DNA of 64,000 nucleotides from Rhodohalobacter sulfatireducens. GTDB taxonomy: Bacteria; Bacteroidota; Rhodothermia; Balneolales; Balneolaceae. The stretch is from NCBI RefSeq assembly GCF_022012475.1, contig NZ_JAKLWS010000001.1, forward strand, positions 124,001 to 188,000, in the 5' to 3' direction. Under the pieces are notes generated by a model. The model was not told the origin of the DNA, searched no databases, and worked only from the letters and a program-made list of their open reading frames with translations. Both the position numbers and the translations under genes were made by a program. Positions 1 to 10,409 of the stretch are shown one piece after another (within the stretch, counting starts at the first letter, position 1; every line of letters begins with the position of its first letter).

Positions 1-622
1 GCTTATGAAACGGATCGCGGGCGCCGTAGAAACAAACTGTTTCATCTGCAGATGGATCACCTTCTGAAGTCTTGTATTGAATGACAGAAAAGTGAACCGG
101 GATTGAGGCCGAAGCCGGATAATTTAAAAGAGAAGACCGAAAAGGGAGTACGCGATCTCCACCCGTTGTTGTGCCCTCGGGGAAAAGCACAATACCCTGG
201 TATTTATTCAAACTTTTTGACAGCAATTCATTCACACGGGTTACATCTCTTTTGATAGAACGATCTACAAAAATTACCCCCGTATATTTCACCATTGGGC
301 CTAACAGGGGCCAGGATTCCACGGCTTTTTTTGCTACAAACGTGCAGTTCATGTTGATGAACATTGGCACAATATCAATATAACTAAGGTGATTAGAGAC
401 GAGAATGAATGGAGCTTCAGGAGGTGTGCCTTTTACGTGAAACCTAATACTTAGAATCCTTGCAACCGTCTTCGACCAAAAACGCATGTAAAGGTTTCTC
501 CACGCTTCATAAGATAAGCCAAACAAACGTAGCGGCAGATAGATGGCAAAATACCCGGTATATGATAGCAGTGTAAAGAAAATCAGAAGAGATACTTTTA
601 CACTTGCGCGAAGATTTCTCAT
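1..622 (-). CDS. Lysophospholipid acyltransferase (PlsC/OlsA-like), 3' end cut off
   Basis: Partial gene; translation from the ATG at 622 stays open to the window edge (207 codons). It has a hydrophobic N-terminus (about residues 7-35), then the PlsC-family acyltransferase blocks: NHLSYID (catalytic H78 and D83, HX4D) and FPEGTTTGG (about 147-155). Family role: acyl transfer to a lyso-lipid hydroxyl at the inner membrane. It lies 72 bp downstream of an OlsB-like N-acyltransferase on the same strand, so the likely substrate is the lyso-ornithine or lyso-glycine lipid made by that enzyme (OlsA/GlsA role). That assignment is inference from context; a general phosphatidate-forming PlsC is the alternative. 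Confidence 0.85.
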   Translation of the reverse strand, partial: MRNLRASVKVSLLIFFTLLSYTGYFAIYLPLRLFGLSYEAWRNLYMRFWSKTVARILSIRFHVKGTPPEAPFILVSNHLSYIDIVPMFINMNCTFVAKKAVESWPLLGPMVKYTGVIFVDRSIKRDVTRVNELLSKSLNKYQGIVLFPEGTTTGGDRVLPFRSSLLNYPASASIPVHFSVIQYKTSEGDPSADETVCFYGARDPFHK

Positions 623-694
623 TGCAGATTCATTAATCGACTTTCTAAAAATAGATATGGCTAATCTAGTTCTTTAAGAAAGGGAAAAACAGCT

Positions 695-1450
695 TTATCC
701 AAAAAACAATTTCCGGGTTTCATCGGATATCGCTTCTACGTCAAGTAAAATAACGAAGTGTAACAGATTCAGGTCCCGATCATATGAAGGCCCTCCACAA
801 ACCGTGCATCCCACATCAATATAGTTTTGAAAAAGCGGCGGAATGTCGATCTCATCTGTTCTTGGCATATCATCATTCCATTCAAGCTCATAGCCTTCAC
901 GCGGTTCTATATGATACTCGGGATGAAGAATATTTTCCTTTTCCAGGTGCTCCAGTGTTTGAAGGGCAACATGTGGCTTCTTTGATTCGAGGGCGGCATA
1001 TCCAAACAGGTATCTTTTTTTAAAGTGCTCAAGATAACCGGCAAGCCCTTTCCAGAGCAGGAATAAAACACGTCCGCTCCGGTGCTCTTCACTAATGCAT
1101 GCTCGACCAACTTCAACGGCATTTTTGAGCACATCTTCGGGCAAATTATTTAAACGGAAGCGCACATCCGTCGTAAATCCCTTTCCTGATTGCGCCTGTT
1201 CATAACTTTGTAACCGATAGGTACCGATAATACTACCTGATTCATTATGTACGACGATCAGATGATGTGCCTGGTCATCGTATTTATCCCGGTCAATTCC
1301 ATTCTCAAATATGAAGTTTCGATCCAGCTCACCTTTAAAAATGTTGTAACGAAGCCGTTGCGCAGCTTCTACCTCCTCTTCCGTTTTGGCAAATTTAATT
1401 GTATATCGACGGCTGGCAACATCTGAGATTACGTGATCTTTAACTAACAA
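695..1450 (-). CDS. OlsB/GlsB-like N-acyltransferase (GNAT fold)
   Basis: 251 residues resembling the OlsB/hemolysin-type acyltransferases, which attach a 3-hydroxy fatty acid from acyl-ACP to the alpha-amine of ornithine or glycine. Recognisable blocks are RLRYNIFKGEL near residue 33, the strand VVHNESGSIIGTYRL near 70, and VGRACISEEHRSGRVLFLLWKGL near 115-137. The start is a TTG: an in-frame stop lies two codons upstream and no ATG or GTG is suitably placed. With the PlsC-like gene downstream it forms an olsB-olsA or glsB-glsA type two-gene unit. Ornithine versus glycine cannot be decided from sequence alone. Confidence 0.8.
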   Translation of the reverse strand: MLVKDHVISDVASRRYTIKFAKTEEEVEAAQRLRYNIFKGELDRNFIFENGIDRDKYDDQAHHLIVVHNESGSIIGTYRLQSYEQAQSGKGFTTDVRFRLNNLPEDVLKNAVEVGRACISEEHRSGRVLFLLWKGLAGYLEHFKKRYLFGYAALESKKPHVALQTLEHLEKENILHPEYHIEPREGYELEWNDDMPRTDEIDIPPLFQNYIDVGCTVCGGPSYDRDLNLLHFVILLDVEAISDETRKLFFG

Positions 1451-1669
1451 AATTTAAATCCATTATTTTAATTTGATAACGCACCTAAAGTATTTTAACC
1501 ATTTTACCGATCATTATGAAGTCGGTAAATGACTGTCAAAATACGATTTTTTTAACCCAACAGGGATAAAAATTCTAAAGAAATCAATTTATAAAATTTA
1601 TGAAAAAGGGCTTTATATTGTTTTGCGTTTACAACTCCAAATCACAAAAATTTAGTTCAAACTATATTT

Positions 1670-2884
1670 TTGAAGCTCAACATCTCAAAAAACTCGCTTC
1701 TTAAAGATCTCAATCTTTATATCATTTTTGGTGTAACTCTAACCTCTGTGATGGGCGTTTCGAGTATAGCGCCGGCATTCCCTTCAATCGGGCGCTCACT
1801 GAATGTATCAACTAACCAGATTGGATTATTAATCACCTTTTTTACGCTTCCGGGTATTATTTTTACGCCCATTTTTGGAATCCTTGCAGACCGTTTTAAC
1901 CGCAAAGTTATTCTCGTTCCATCCCTGTTCTTGTTTGGTATTGCCGGTACCGCCTGTGCTCTGGCAGACAGTTTTGAACAACTGTTGATGTTCAGGGTAT
2001 TCCAGGGTATCGGGAGTGCCGCTCTCGGAGTTCTGAATTTAACCCTCATTGGTGATCTGTACCTGGGTAATGATCGCGCTACGGTGATGGGGTACAACGG
2101 CTCTGTACTCAGTATCGGAACGGCTCTCTATCCAGCCATTGGTGGGGCGCTTGCCATTATCGGGTGGTCATACCCATTCTATCTCAGCTTGCTTGCTCTG
2201 CCGGTCGGTTTGTTTGCACTATTCTTCCTTCGGCAGGAAACAGAAAAGAACGGACTCGAAATTAAATTTTACCTGAAAGAGGTGAAATCGGCTCTTTTTT
2301 CAAAAACAGTAATGGCACTGTTTCTCTGTATGTTTTTCACCTTTATCATTCTGTATGGCGGATATATCACCTATTTTACCATTCTGCTTGATGAAAAATT
2401 CGCAAAAAGCTCGTTTGCAATCGGTGCCATTCTTTCTGGTTCATCTCTGGTAACAGCAATCACATCTGCGCAGCTTGGCAGGCTTACGGCTCGTTTCAAT
2501 GAACAAACACTGATTAAAGCTGCCGCTGTACTTTATACTCTGATATTTGCCATGATACCATTTGTTGACAATCTCTGGTTTTTTGCAATACCGATTTCAC
2601 TGTTTGGCGTTGCACAGGGGATGAATATTCCAAGTATCATGAACCTTTTGACCGGTTACGCTCCCAAGGAGTTTCGGGCTGCTTTTCTCTCCGCAAACTG
2701 GATGGTGATGAGACTGGGACAGGCTATTGGCCCTTACGTTCTGGGGTTGGTTTATCTTTATGTAAGCCTGGAAGGCACATTCTATTTTGCGGCTCTCACG
2801 GGTATCCTCTTCATTATCACGAGTTTTACTTTTTTGCGCGGGGAGATTCCTTCCGCAGATGCTCAATCAACTATAGCCAGCTGA
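1670..2884 (+). CDS. MFS transporter, drug:H+ antiporter type
   Basis: 404 residues with about 12 predicted membrane helices. After helix 2 comes the MFS loop motif GILADRFNRKV (about residues 68-78), and helix 5 has a glycine/proline-rich antiporter-like motif GTALYPAIGGAL (about 150-161). This fits DHA1-type exporters of drugs or metabolites; the substrate is unknown. The start codon is TTG at 1670; the next Met is at residue 28, inside the first helix, so TTG is preferred. The 3' end overlaps the convergent ABC ATPase gene by 14 bp. Confidence 0.85.
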   Translation: MKLNISKNSLLKDLNLYIIFGVTLTSVMGVSSIAPAFPSIGRSLNVSTNQIGLLITFFTLPGIIFTPIFGILADRFNRKVILVPSLFLFGIAGTACALADSFEQLLMFRVFQGIGSAALGVLNLTLIGDLYLGNDRATVMGYNGSVLSIGTALYPAIGGALAIIGWSYPFYLSLLALPVGLFALFFLRQETEKNGLEIKFYLKEVKSALFSKTVMALFLCMFFTFIILYGGYITYFTILLDEKFAKSSFAIGAILSGSSLVTAITSAQLGRLTARFNEQTLIKAAAVLYTLIFAMIPFVDNLWFFAIPISLFGVAQGMNIPSIMNLLTGYAPKEFRAAFLSANWMVMRLGQAIGPYVLGLVYLYVSLEGTFYFAALTGILFIITSFTFLRGEIPSADAQSTIAS

Positions 2885-3632
2885 GTCGATCTTCATTATC
2901 AACTCCGCTTTCTATGTACTGCTCGAAAATTTCACTCAGGTTTGAATCTTTTTCGAGTTCGCGACGGCTCTCCGAATCGAGGTAGGCCAGAATTTTTCCC
3001 TTGTGAAGGATAGCGATATCATCGCACAGATTTTCCACCACCTCAAGAATGTGGCTTGTAATAAAAATAGTGGTTCCCTTCCCTTTGAGCCTTCGAATCA
3101 CATTTTTCATCCGACCGATCGATATTACATCCACACTCTCGAACGGTTCATCCAAAAAAAGCAACTTGGGATCTGTAAGAATAGCAGCACAAAAAGCCAG
3201 TTTTTTCCGGCTGCCCGATGAAAGCTGCTTCGTCTTCACCTGGGCAAACTCTTCGATTTCAAAATATTCCATCAGGGAGCTGATTCTTTCATCCAGATCG
3301 TGATTGGACACTTTATACATGTCGCAAACATAAGAGATGAACTCGTAAGAGGTAAAATTTTCAAATAGTAGCGGAGGCTGCAGAACAGAGGCTACTCTTT
3401 TTTTAATTTCAACTTCGTTTTCAGCCGAGTAAGGCATACCGTCAATCTCCACAAAACCCTGATCATAAGAGAGTAATCCTGTCAAAATACCGATCAATGT
3501 ACTTTTACCGGCACCATTCGGCCCTATTAATCCAAATATATTCCCGGTTGGCACTTCAAGGTTCAGTTCCTTCAGAACGGGTTCTTTATCGTACGCTTTT
3601 GTAAGATTCTGTATGACTAAAGCTCGTTCCAT
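2871..3632 (-). CDS. ABC transporter ATP-binding protein
   Basis: 253 residues. Walker A is GPNGAGKST (about residues 37-45), the ABC signature is LSSGSRKKLAF (about 137-147), and Walker B is LLFLDEPFESVD. The deviation LSSGS from LSGGQ is common in ABC-2-type exporters. Its start lies inside the 3' end of the permease gene (16-bp overlap), so the two are translationally coupled and very likely form one transporter. Substrate unknown. Confidence 0.9.
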   Translation of the reverse strand: MERALVIQNLTKAYDKEPVLKELNLEVPTGNIFGLIGPNGAGKSTLIGILTGLLSYDQGFVEIDGMPYSAENEVEIKKRVASVLQPPLLFENFTSYEFISYVCDMYKVSNHDLDERISSLMEYFEIEEFAQVKTKQLSSGSRKKLAFCAAILTDPKLLFLDEPFESVDVISIGRMKNVIRRLKGKGTTIFITSHILEVVENLCDDIAILHKGKILAYLDSESRRELEKDSNLSEIFEQYIESGVDNEDRLSWL

Positions 3633-5146
3633 AGTTTCGGTATCACTTTAGTTTGAAAAGGTTCAGGCATAGAGTTTATTTTTCGAATGAGTGTAATTCC
3701 AAGTATCAGGTCGATGGCAAACAAGGCTACGATATGGAACCAAACATATTCTTCAAAGACAAAAAATGTAAAAAGGCCTAATATCATCACGATGAACATT
3801 GCAGTGAACGACATTGAAATGGGTAATACAGGATTCGAAACCGACATGACACTCACCTCTTCTATCTTTTTATAATTCTCGATGCAACTCGTCATGATAT
3901 AGTGCAGAAACACGAGACAAATGGTAAGAATACCAAGGTGTACCTGTATCATTGTGGGGACGGATTCGATAAATATCGGAACCAGGATAAATACAATACT
4001 TGATCCGGCAAGGCTCACCAGTATTGCAGCCATAATCCGTTGGGTTACAATTGTTTTTTTCTTGACCGGCATTTGAAGCGACAGCAGCAGTTCCCGGTTT
4101 TCAAATCCAAACATGTTGGTAAGCATCACCATCAAATAGATGATAGGAATAAGTGTAAGCAATACCCCGATGATATAAGTAGTATTTCCTAACAATACGA
4201 CATAGGGAACTACAAAAATGTAGGTGATTAAAAGTTGAATTTTACTATATCGATGATTCCATACGGAGTAGAAATATTTCCCGCCTTCTTTTCCCAGTAA
4301 TTTCATAAAGCGTGACAAACCCCTGTTATTTTCAACCTCAGAGGTAGACTTTGGCGGGGAGAGAAGTGATGTCTTTGTTTTTAGATGGATATCCCTGTTT
4401 AAAAGTACGGCCAGAAGTAACAAAAATCCGGTTACTATTGCTTGTTCAACGGTACCTGTGAGAGACGACCCTATATAGTAAAATATATATCCCGGCAGAA
4501 AGTAGAGCCAGTCCGTTAAAGCTTGTGCAGCCACCTGTGGAGAACTCAAGTATGGCTGATGATCAACACTTGAAGCAAGTAAAAGAGCAAAAATTACAAG
4601 AATCAATGTTATTCCGCTGACGTATTTAAATCGGTCTGCCGCAAACATTCGGAACCGCCACTTAATCGACGTAATTAACCCGTAGTTCACTAAAATCAAC
4701 AGCAATACAATAAGATATTGAATGGCTGTTTGTGCCATGAACCCCAAATAGATCAACCAAAAAACCTGGAAAATCAGGTTCAGCGGGTGTAAAAATCCGG
4801 CAAGGTTCAGGTAGTTTGTCAGCTTTTTAACCGGCATACCAAACGATAGAAGTTTACGGTTTTCGTTGATTCGAAGACGGCTGATTTTTGTAAAGAAAAC
4901 CTGGGTAAACCAAAAGATGTTGACAAAAAGCAGATTACCAAACAGGTGAACTTCCTCTGTAAGCCACGGATAGAGGCTTTGAAAATGTTCAATATCAGAT
5001 GTGAAAAGAAGAACGAGGATGACTCCGAAAAACTGTCCGGTTGCAATAATAATAAAAGCAGAATAGAATAATATTGCCGCTACTTCCACTCCTTGCAGGG
5101 AGCGCCACCACAACTTAAGATTTAGAGTGGAAAAAAGTTTTAACAT
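3617..5146 (-). CDS. ABC transporter permease, multi-helix
   Basis: 509 residues, strongly hydrophobic, with roughly 10-12 membrane helices in two blocks separated by a polar stretch (about residues 265-300). This looks like a full-length fused ABC-2-type permease. It is first in the pair with the ATPase gene, whose ATG overlaps its last codons. No signal peptide, periplasmic domain or substrate-binding protein is seen, which fits an exporter or a membrane-lipid function. I do not recognise a characterised family member. Confidence 0.8.
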   Translation of the reverse strand: MLKLFSTLNLKLWWRSLQGVEVAAILFYSAFIIIATGQFFGVILVLLFTSDIEHFQSLYPWLTEEVHLFGNLLFVNIFWFTQVFFTKISRLRINENRKLLSFGMPVKKLTNYLNLAGFLHPLNLIFQVFWLIYLGFMAQTAIQYLIVLLLILVNYGLITSIKWRFRMFAADRFKYVSGITLILVIFALLLASSVDHQPYLSSPQVAAQALTDWLYFLPGYIFYYIGSSLTGTVEQAIVTGFLLLLAVLLNRDIHLKTKTSLLSPPKSTSEVENNRGLSRFMKLLGKEGGKYFYSVWNHRYSKIQLLITYIFVVPYVVLLGNTTYIIGVLLTLIPIIYLMVMLTNMFGFENRELLLSLQMPVKKKTIVTQRIMAAILVSLAGSSIVFILVPIFIESVPTMIQVHLGILTICLVFLHYIMTSCIENYKKIEEVSVMSVSNPVLPISMSFTAMFIVMILGLFTFFVFEEYVWFHIVALFAIDLILGITLIRKINSMPEPFQTKVIPKLWNEL

Positions 5147-5265
5147 CGATTTGTATAACCTGTCTTGTATTCCATATACACTTCAGATGACTTCATTTTC
5201 AAACCTTCAAGGAATACTCTAATCCAATTTATGAAACTACGAGACTGAGATGACAATTCCAGTCC

Positions 5266-6390
5266 TCAAAACCGAAAACCTGCCATCAACGAAAGATACC
5301 CAAGTCTTTCATTTCCACTAAAGTTCCCTTTAAAAATCGGAGATATGCTCACGCCGTATCTAACCTGGAGTGAAATGCTCGTGCTTTGAATCAAAAAATC
5401 TGAACCAACTCCTGCCATTAAGCCTATATCAACGGCTTTTGTATTCTCGTTCAGATCAATACGGTCACCATCGTTTTGGAGAACTTCTGCATTTGCCCGA
5501 AATGCACTATAAATTCCACCGACAATTTTTGGTTTAATCATCGGTGTTACATCGTAATGAAGCCTTACCAAAACCGGAACCTCCACGTAATCAAGCAAAA
5601 CGGTTTCTCCATCAAACCTATTTGCCGATGGATTCAAAAAGCCTTTCTGAGTATAAAAAATTCCGGTTTCTATGCCGGTTTTTATCGAGTAGGGTAAAAC
5701 AAAAGGAAATGTTATTCCGGCCGATATACCCATCAAAAAATCCTGTCTCGACCCGGCCGTATAATCTCCCCCCAATTTGTTTGCGATTCCTATTCCCCCC
5801 GTAATTCCAATTCTAACCGAAACAGGTTCCCGTTGCACGACCGGTTCAGGTTCTTCATCCTCCAATTCAGTTGGCGGGTCAGTTTCTTCGGATTCCGGTT
5901 GTTCTTCTGCTATCGGCTCCGGGGGTGTTTCTTCGATCACCGACCATTCGTAGGGTTCAGATTCGAGTGTAACAGCCTCTACATCAGCCTGCGATGCGTA
6001 TTCGAGATTCACAAGCAGATCACGCATATTTTGATCCGGGTAAGTTTCAGCTGTGAAAAACAGATTCTCTGCACTCGTTATCTCAACTCCAATGCCACCA
6101 TTCAGTTGGATTAGCTCAAGCCCGATGATCTCCTCATTCATCTCCGGCATCTCTGCTTCCGCTGCATTAAGTCCGGGTGAAAAAAGCTGCATCTGAACCC
6201 GATTGATCTCCGGCTGTATGAGATCGTATGAATCAACCATCTCGGTCAGATGGTATCGAAGAACATATCCGTTACCATCTCCCCTTTCTGTAATAGATAT
6301 TCGTTCGAGCTGTGATTGTGCTGCGATCGAACAAATTCCCAAAATTCCCCAAATAAAGCCCAGTAAAAAAAATTGTTTGAAATTGAGCAT
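5266..6390 (-). CDS. Outer-membrane beta-barrel protein with N-terminal AMIN-like domain
   Basis: Starting from the internal ATG at 6390 gives a clean signal peptide (MLNFKQFFLLGFIWGILG, Ala-rich cleavage region before QSQLE); the longer form from 6450 puts 20 unlikely residues in front. Next come a beta-rich domain of about 125 residues, loosely like AMIN domains that bind envelope polymers, an acidic Pro/Glu-rich linker, and a C-terminal region resembling the Bacteroidota OMP_b-brl/PorT barrel family. The last residue is Phe (GFRF), typical of BAM-inserted barrels. Probably an outer-membrane structural or sensing protein. The AMIN assignment is tentative. Confidence 0.7.
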   Translation of the reverse strand: MLNFKQFFLLGFIWGILGICSIAAQSQLERISITERGDGNGYVLRYHLTEMVDSYDLIQPEINRVQMQLFSPGLNAAEAEMPEMNEEIIGLELIQLNGGIGVEITSAENLFFTAETYPDQNMRDLLVNLEYASQADVEAVTLESEPYEWSVIEETPPEPIAEEQPESEETDPPTELEDEEPEPVVQREPVSVRIGITGGIGIANKLGGDYTAGSRQDFLMGISAGITFPFVLPYSIKTGIETGIFYTQKGFLNPSANRFDGETVLLDYVEVPVLVRLHYDVTPMIKPKIVGGIYSAFRANAEVLQNDGDRIDLNENTKAVDIGLMAGVGSDFLIQSTSISLQVRYGVSISPIFKGNFSGNERLGYLSLMAGFRF

Positions 6391-6464
6391 AGCGTTCCAT
6401 GTCTGGTAAATAACTTTCTGTATTGAACGCAGAATAATTGAGAAACTCAACAGCTATTTCAGAT

Positions 6465-9293
6465 TCAGGAATCATTTAAAATCTCACTTAGAAATTTGCC
6501 CGTGTGGCTGTCTTTGTTTGCGGCAATATCTTCAGGTGTTCCGCTCGCAACGATTTGACCGCCTCCAAACCCTCCTTCCGGTCCAATATCAATAATCCAG
6601 TCGGCCGATTTAATTACATCCAGGTTGTGCTCGATAATAATCACCGAGTGGCCGTTATCAACCAGGTTGTTGAAAGACTTCAGAAGCTTCGAAATATCCT
6701 CGAAATGGAGACCAGTGGTTGGTTCGTCAAAGAAGTAGAGCGTTTCATCTGTGTTCGTTTTCGAGAGGAATTTCGCCAGTTTTACACGCTGAGCTTCACC
6801 ACCTGAAAGAGTTGTTGCACTCTGGCCGAGATTCAAATATCCAAGCCCTACATCTTCCATTGGCTGTAATTTGTTTACGATGCTGGATTCATCCACAAAA
6901 AACTCAATGGCATCACTAATGTTCATCTCCAGCACATCGTGAATATTTTTACCGCGATATTTCACATGCAGAATATCTTTCCGATATCGCGTTCCGCCGC
7001 ACTCCTCGCATTGTAATTCGATATCGGCCATAAACTGCATCTCAATTTTTTGCACGCCTTCGCCCTGGCACGCTTCACAACGGCCGCCGGGAACGTTAAA
7101 GGAAAAGTGACCGGGTTCATATCCCATAATTTTGGACTGTTTGGTATTTGCAAACAGGTCGCGGATACCGTCAAACGCTTTGGTGTAGGTAGCAGCATTC
7201 GAGCGCGTAGACCGGCCAATCGGGCTTTGGTCCACCATCTCGACAGCTTCAATGTTTTTAATTCCACTTACACCCTTATTCCGGCCAATTTTATCTTTCC
7301 AGGTTCCCAGTTTATTCTGAATGGTTGCATATAACGTATCATGGACCAACGTCGATTTTCCTGAACCGGATACACCCGTGACACAAACCAATTTTCCGAG
7401 TGGAAATTCTGCATCTATGCTTTTCAGGTTGTGTTCCGAAGCACTTTCTACAACCAGGGATTTGCCGTTTCCTTTACGGCGTTTTTTGGGAATCGGGATC
7501 TCTTTCTTTCCACTGAGATATTTTCCGGTCAGTGTTTTTGATTTTAACAGTTCATCATATGAGCCGCTAAAAACAACCTCGCCGCCATGAGTACCAGCAA
7601 ATGGACCGATATCAATAATATTATCTGCAGACTGGATCATTTCAGGATCGTGTTCAACAACAAGTACCGTATTTCCAATATCCCGCAGCGACTGCAAAAT
7701 GTTGATCAATCGATTGTTATCCCTGGGGTGAAGGCCGATGGTCGGCTCATCCAATACATATAAGCTGCCAATGAGCGAACTTCCCAATGAATTTGCCAGG
7801 CTGATTCGCTGTGATTCTCCCCCACTCAGCGTGTTGGTCAGGCGGTCCAGCGTCAGGTAATCCAGTCCAACTTCATCGAGGTATTTGAGGCGTTTTCGGA
7901 TCTCATACAAAATCTGTCCTGCAACTTCTTTTTCAAAATCGGTGAGCTCCATGTTCTCAAAGAATTCACGGGCATGGCCTATTGTCATCTCTGTTACCTG
8001 CCCGATGTGCTGACCATTTACCTTCACATAGAGTGCATCTTTCCGAACGCGATACCCTTCACATTCCGGACATCGGCTGTACCCGCGATACCTGGAATAG
8101 AGAACCCGCATGTGCACTTTATAAAACTGACTTTTCACATCTTCAAAAAATCCATAGATCCCTGCATAATTGTCCTTGCCGTGCCACAGTACACGCTTGG
8201 CATCTTTATCCAGATCTTTGTATGGAGTATCAATTGGGATTTTATCCCGGGCGGCTACTTTGATGAAGTCACGTAAATACTTTCCAAATTTCTGAGAATC
8301 GAAAGGCGCCACGGCTCCGCCCCGAATCGTTTTATCGGGATCGGGAATAACCAGGTCTTCATCAATACCAGACACCTTTCCAAAACCTTCACACTCATCG
8401 CAAGCTCCAAACGGATTGTTGAATGAAAACATCTGCGGTGACGGTTCCAAAAATTCCATGCCGTCCCGCTCAAATCGTTCACTGAATTTATACTCTTTTC
8501 CATTTCTGACCTTGATGGAGCAGCGGTCGTTCCCTTCACGAAATGCTGTCTCGATCGACTCCGCTATTCGGCTGCGGGTTGCATCATCCTTTTTGATAGC
8601 CAGGCGATCTACCAGCACCCGGTATGTTTCCGGTTCGATGCTTTCCGGATCATAATCATCTCGAGTCAGGTCAATCATCGATTCATCCTCGATATGGAGG
8701 AGTCGGGTCAACCCTTTTTCCTTTAAAACAGTTAATTGCTCTTCCGGTTTTCGCCCCTCTCGCAGTTCAAAGGGAAAGAGTACATAGAATTTCGTTTTCT
8801 CATCCAACTCTTCAAATAACTCATTGATGATGGTTTTGGGCGTATCTTTAAACACCTCCTTTCCGGACTTTGGAGAGATCGTTTTCCCAATCCTTGCGAA
8901 CAGCAGACGAACGTAATCATAAATCTCTGTAGTCGTACCAACTGTAGATCTCGGGTTGCTGCTGGTGGTTTTCTGCTGAATCGCCATCGCGGGAGAGATT
9001 CCCTGCATGAAATCCACATCCGGCTTGTCCATCCGCTCGAGGAATTGACGGGCATAACTTGAAAGGCTCTCAACGTATCGACGTTGTCCCTCGGCATAGA
9101 TCGTATCGAACGCTAAACTCGATTTTCCCGAGCCAGACACACCCGTAACCACCGTGAGTTTATTACGAGGGATCTCAACATCAATATTCTTGAGATTATG
9201 AACACGGGCACCTTTTACAACGATGGGGCGGTCGGAGGTTGGTGAACCGTTTTGCGAGATTTTTTGCTGGGCGGAGGAGTCGGTTTCTGGCAT
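6465..9293 (-). CDS. uvrA: Excinuclease ABC subunit A (UvrA)
   Basis: 942 residues, full length for UvrA, the damage-recognition ATPase of nucleotide excision repair. Walker A copies are at [10 protein letters not shown] (51-60) and in the C-terminal half (GVSGSGKST). Both ABC signatures ([18 protein letters not shown]) and two zinc modules (CDECEGFGK...CPECEGY and CEACQGEGV...CEECGGTRY) are present. At the usual first CxxC site the sequence reads ISPKSGKEV with no cysteines, which I believe is usual in Bacteroidota-type UvrA. Its stop lies 74 bp upstream of the preferred start of the outer-membrane protein gene on the same strand. Confidence 0.98.
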   Translation of the reverse strand: MPETDSSAQQKISQNGSPTSDRPIVVKGARVHNLKNIDVEIPRNKLTVVTGVSGSGKSSLAFDTIYAEGQRRYVESLSSYARQFLERMDKPDVDFMQGISPAMAIQQKTTSSNPRSTVGTTTEIYDYVRLLFARIGKTISPKSGKEVFKDTPKTIINELFEELDEKTKFYVLFPFELREGRKPEEQLTVLKEKGLTRLLHIEDESMIDLTRDDYDPESIEPETYRVLVDRLAIKKDDATRSRIAESIETAFREGNDRCSIKVRNGKEYKFSERFERDGMEFLEPSPQMFSFNNPFGACDECEGFGKVSGIDEDLVIPDPDKTIRGGAVAPFDSQKFGKYLRDFIKVAARDKIPIDTPYKDLDKDAKRVLWHGKDNYAGIYGFFEDVKSQFYKVHMRVLYSRYRGYSRCPECEGYRVRKDALYVKVNGQHIGQVTEMTIGHAREFFENMELTDFEKEVAGQILYEIRKRLKYLDEVGLDYLTLDRLTNTLSGGESQRISLANSLGSSLIGSLYVLDEPTIGLHPRDNNRLINILQSLRDIGNTVLVVEHDPEMIQSADNIIDIGPFAGTHGGEVVFSGSYDELLKSKTLTGKYLSGKKEIPIPKKRRKGNGKSLVVESASEHNLKSIDAEFPLGKLVCVTGVSGSGKSTLVHDTLYATIQNKLGTWKDKIGRNKGVSGIKNIEAVEMVDQSPIGRSTRSNAATYTKAFDGIRDLFANTKQSKIMGYEPGHFSFNVPGGRCEACQGEGVQKIEMQFMADIELQCEECGGTRYRKDILHVKYRGKNIHDVLEMNISDAIEFFVDESSIVNKLQPMEDVGLGYLNLGQSATTLSGGEAQRVKLAKFLSKTNTDETLYFFDEPTTGLHFEDISKLLKSFNNLVDNGHSVIIIEHNLDVIKSADWIIDIGPEGGFGGGQIVASGTPEDIAANKDSHTGKFLSEILNDS

Positions 9294-9469
9294 CAGTCAG
9301 GTTCAATTCAAAACTTTAAAAATACAAAAATTGTGAATGAAAATCGCTTTTTTTCCACTCTGTTGATCTGAAAGAACATGATGGAGGAATGATACGTTCT
9401 GCTGGCGAAGAACATGATCACGAGGCTTCAGGAAGCAGACCAAATCCTCACAGAGTTCGGATGTCTAAC

Positions 9470-10188
9470 TCAAACCGAGAGTGATCCAAGTTCTCTGAAT
9501 CTGGCATAAGTTGCTGGATCGAAAGGACTTACAGAAATTATATGATCGTAACGAATAGCAACAGAAAAATCAGAAATTTTAACATCAAATTCTTCAGGAT
9601 ACCGAATAATTTGCCTGTAGATATGACCGTAGAATGTAGTAAGCTGCAATGTCAATTCGTCCGGTTTACGGTATCCGCTAAAAAATGGAGTTAATAAAAT
9701 AGAGCGGATTTCATCGTTAACTCGAAAATACGTGTCAGTGACCCTTCCTGCATAAACTTTTCCATTATCAAGTGTAATGAGAATATATTTTTCATCCAGG
9801 TATGCATTTAGAATAGTTATTTCAAACGCATCATCGTCCTGCTTTATAACACGTTTTTTCATCTCATCTTTATCTAATACATAGTTTACAATGGTAACAG
9901 CAAATCCAATAAGAATTAAAGAGATAATGGCGGGAAGTAACTCAGGATAACCTAAAAAATCATGAAGAAAGTGAATCCATTCAGGTATAGCAGGATTTGC
10001 ATCTTCATCCAAAATGGCAGCTCTCCAAAAAAGAAAAGAAACACCATAAAAAAAGAGCCCCACAACCGAAGATTGAATAAAATCACATACCCATTATCCC
10101 GAATAGATCTGAATCTAGTTAAATAGCTATACTTTACAAATAAAAATCCACCTAGGACAGGTATAAGAATAGTATTTACAGAAAGCAT
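9470..10188 (-). pseudogene. DUF6338-like membrane protein gene interrupted by a -1 frameshift
   Basis: Two overlapping reading frames join into one plausible protein of about 239 residues. The first frame (ATG at 10188) gives a membrane anchor followed by about 45 residues. The second frame continues to 9470 with two more hydrophobic helices and a soluble domain (LITLDNGKVYAGRVTD, then a beta-rich tail) resembling DUF6338 proteins. The switch is at a run of seven T on the coding strand, arranged T-TTT-TTT in the first frame, a perfect -1 slippery site. It could be a pseudogene, a sequencing error in the homopolymer, or real slippage. The ATG overlaps the stop of the small gene upstream (TGATG). 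Confidence 0.6.
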
Positions 10189-10409
10189 CAGATTTTAGTA
10201 ACAGAAGAGGAGCCTTTTTCTTCTTGATTTATTTCCTTTTCAAAGAATTTCTCAAAGGTTTTATTAAGTTCTTCAAGCTCTTTTTTGTTTTCTTCCAAGG
10301 AATAATACTTGTCGATATCCATGCGGAGACCACCATAAGCGGATCCTTCGATATGATAAGAAGGTTTATTTTTCCAAAAGCGAAGATAAGTTTTAATTTT
10401 CTTCCACAT
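10188..10409 (-). CDS. Small hypothetical protein, coupled to the DUF6338-like gene
   Basis: 73 residues, highly charged, no signal peptide or membrane helix. The C-terminal half is predicted helix or coiled coil (ENKKELEELNKTFEKFFEKE). Its TGA stop shares one base with the ATG of the next gene, indicating translational coupling and probably a joint function. I do not recognise the family. Its coding status is supported by the coupling and by protein-like composition. Confidence 0.55.
   Translation of the reverse strand: MWKKIKTYLRFWKNKPSYHIEGSAYGGLRMDIDKYYSLEENKKELEELNKTFEKFFEKEINQEEKGSSSVTKI

Noticed and set aside
784-1134. Two ORFs of about 75-79 residues overlapping the OlsB-like gene
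   Set aside because: Both lie entirely inside a well-supported gene and show no protein-like composition or start signals of their own.
8255-9097. ORFs of 79-121 residues across uvrA
   Set aside because: Shadows of uvrA in other frames.
6465-9293. Missing first CxxC pair in UvrA as a possible defect
   Set aside because: The ISPKSGKEV variant is, to my knowledge, normal in Bacteroidota-type UvrA, and the other zinc modules are intact.
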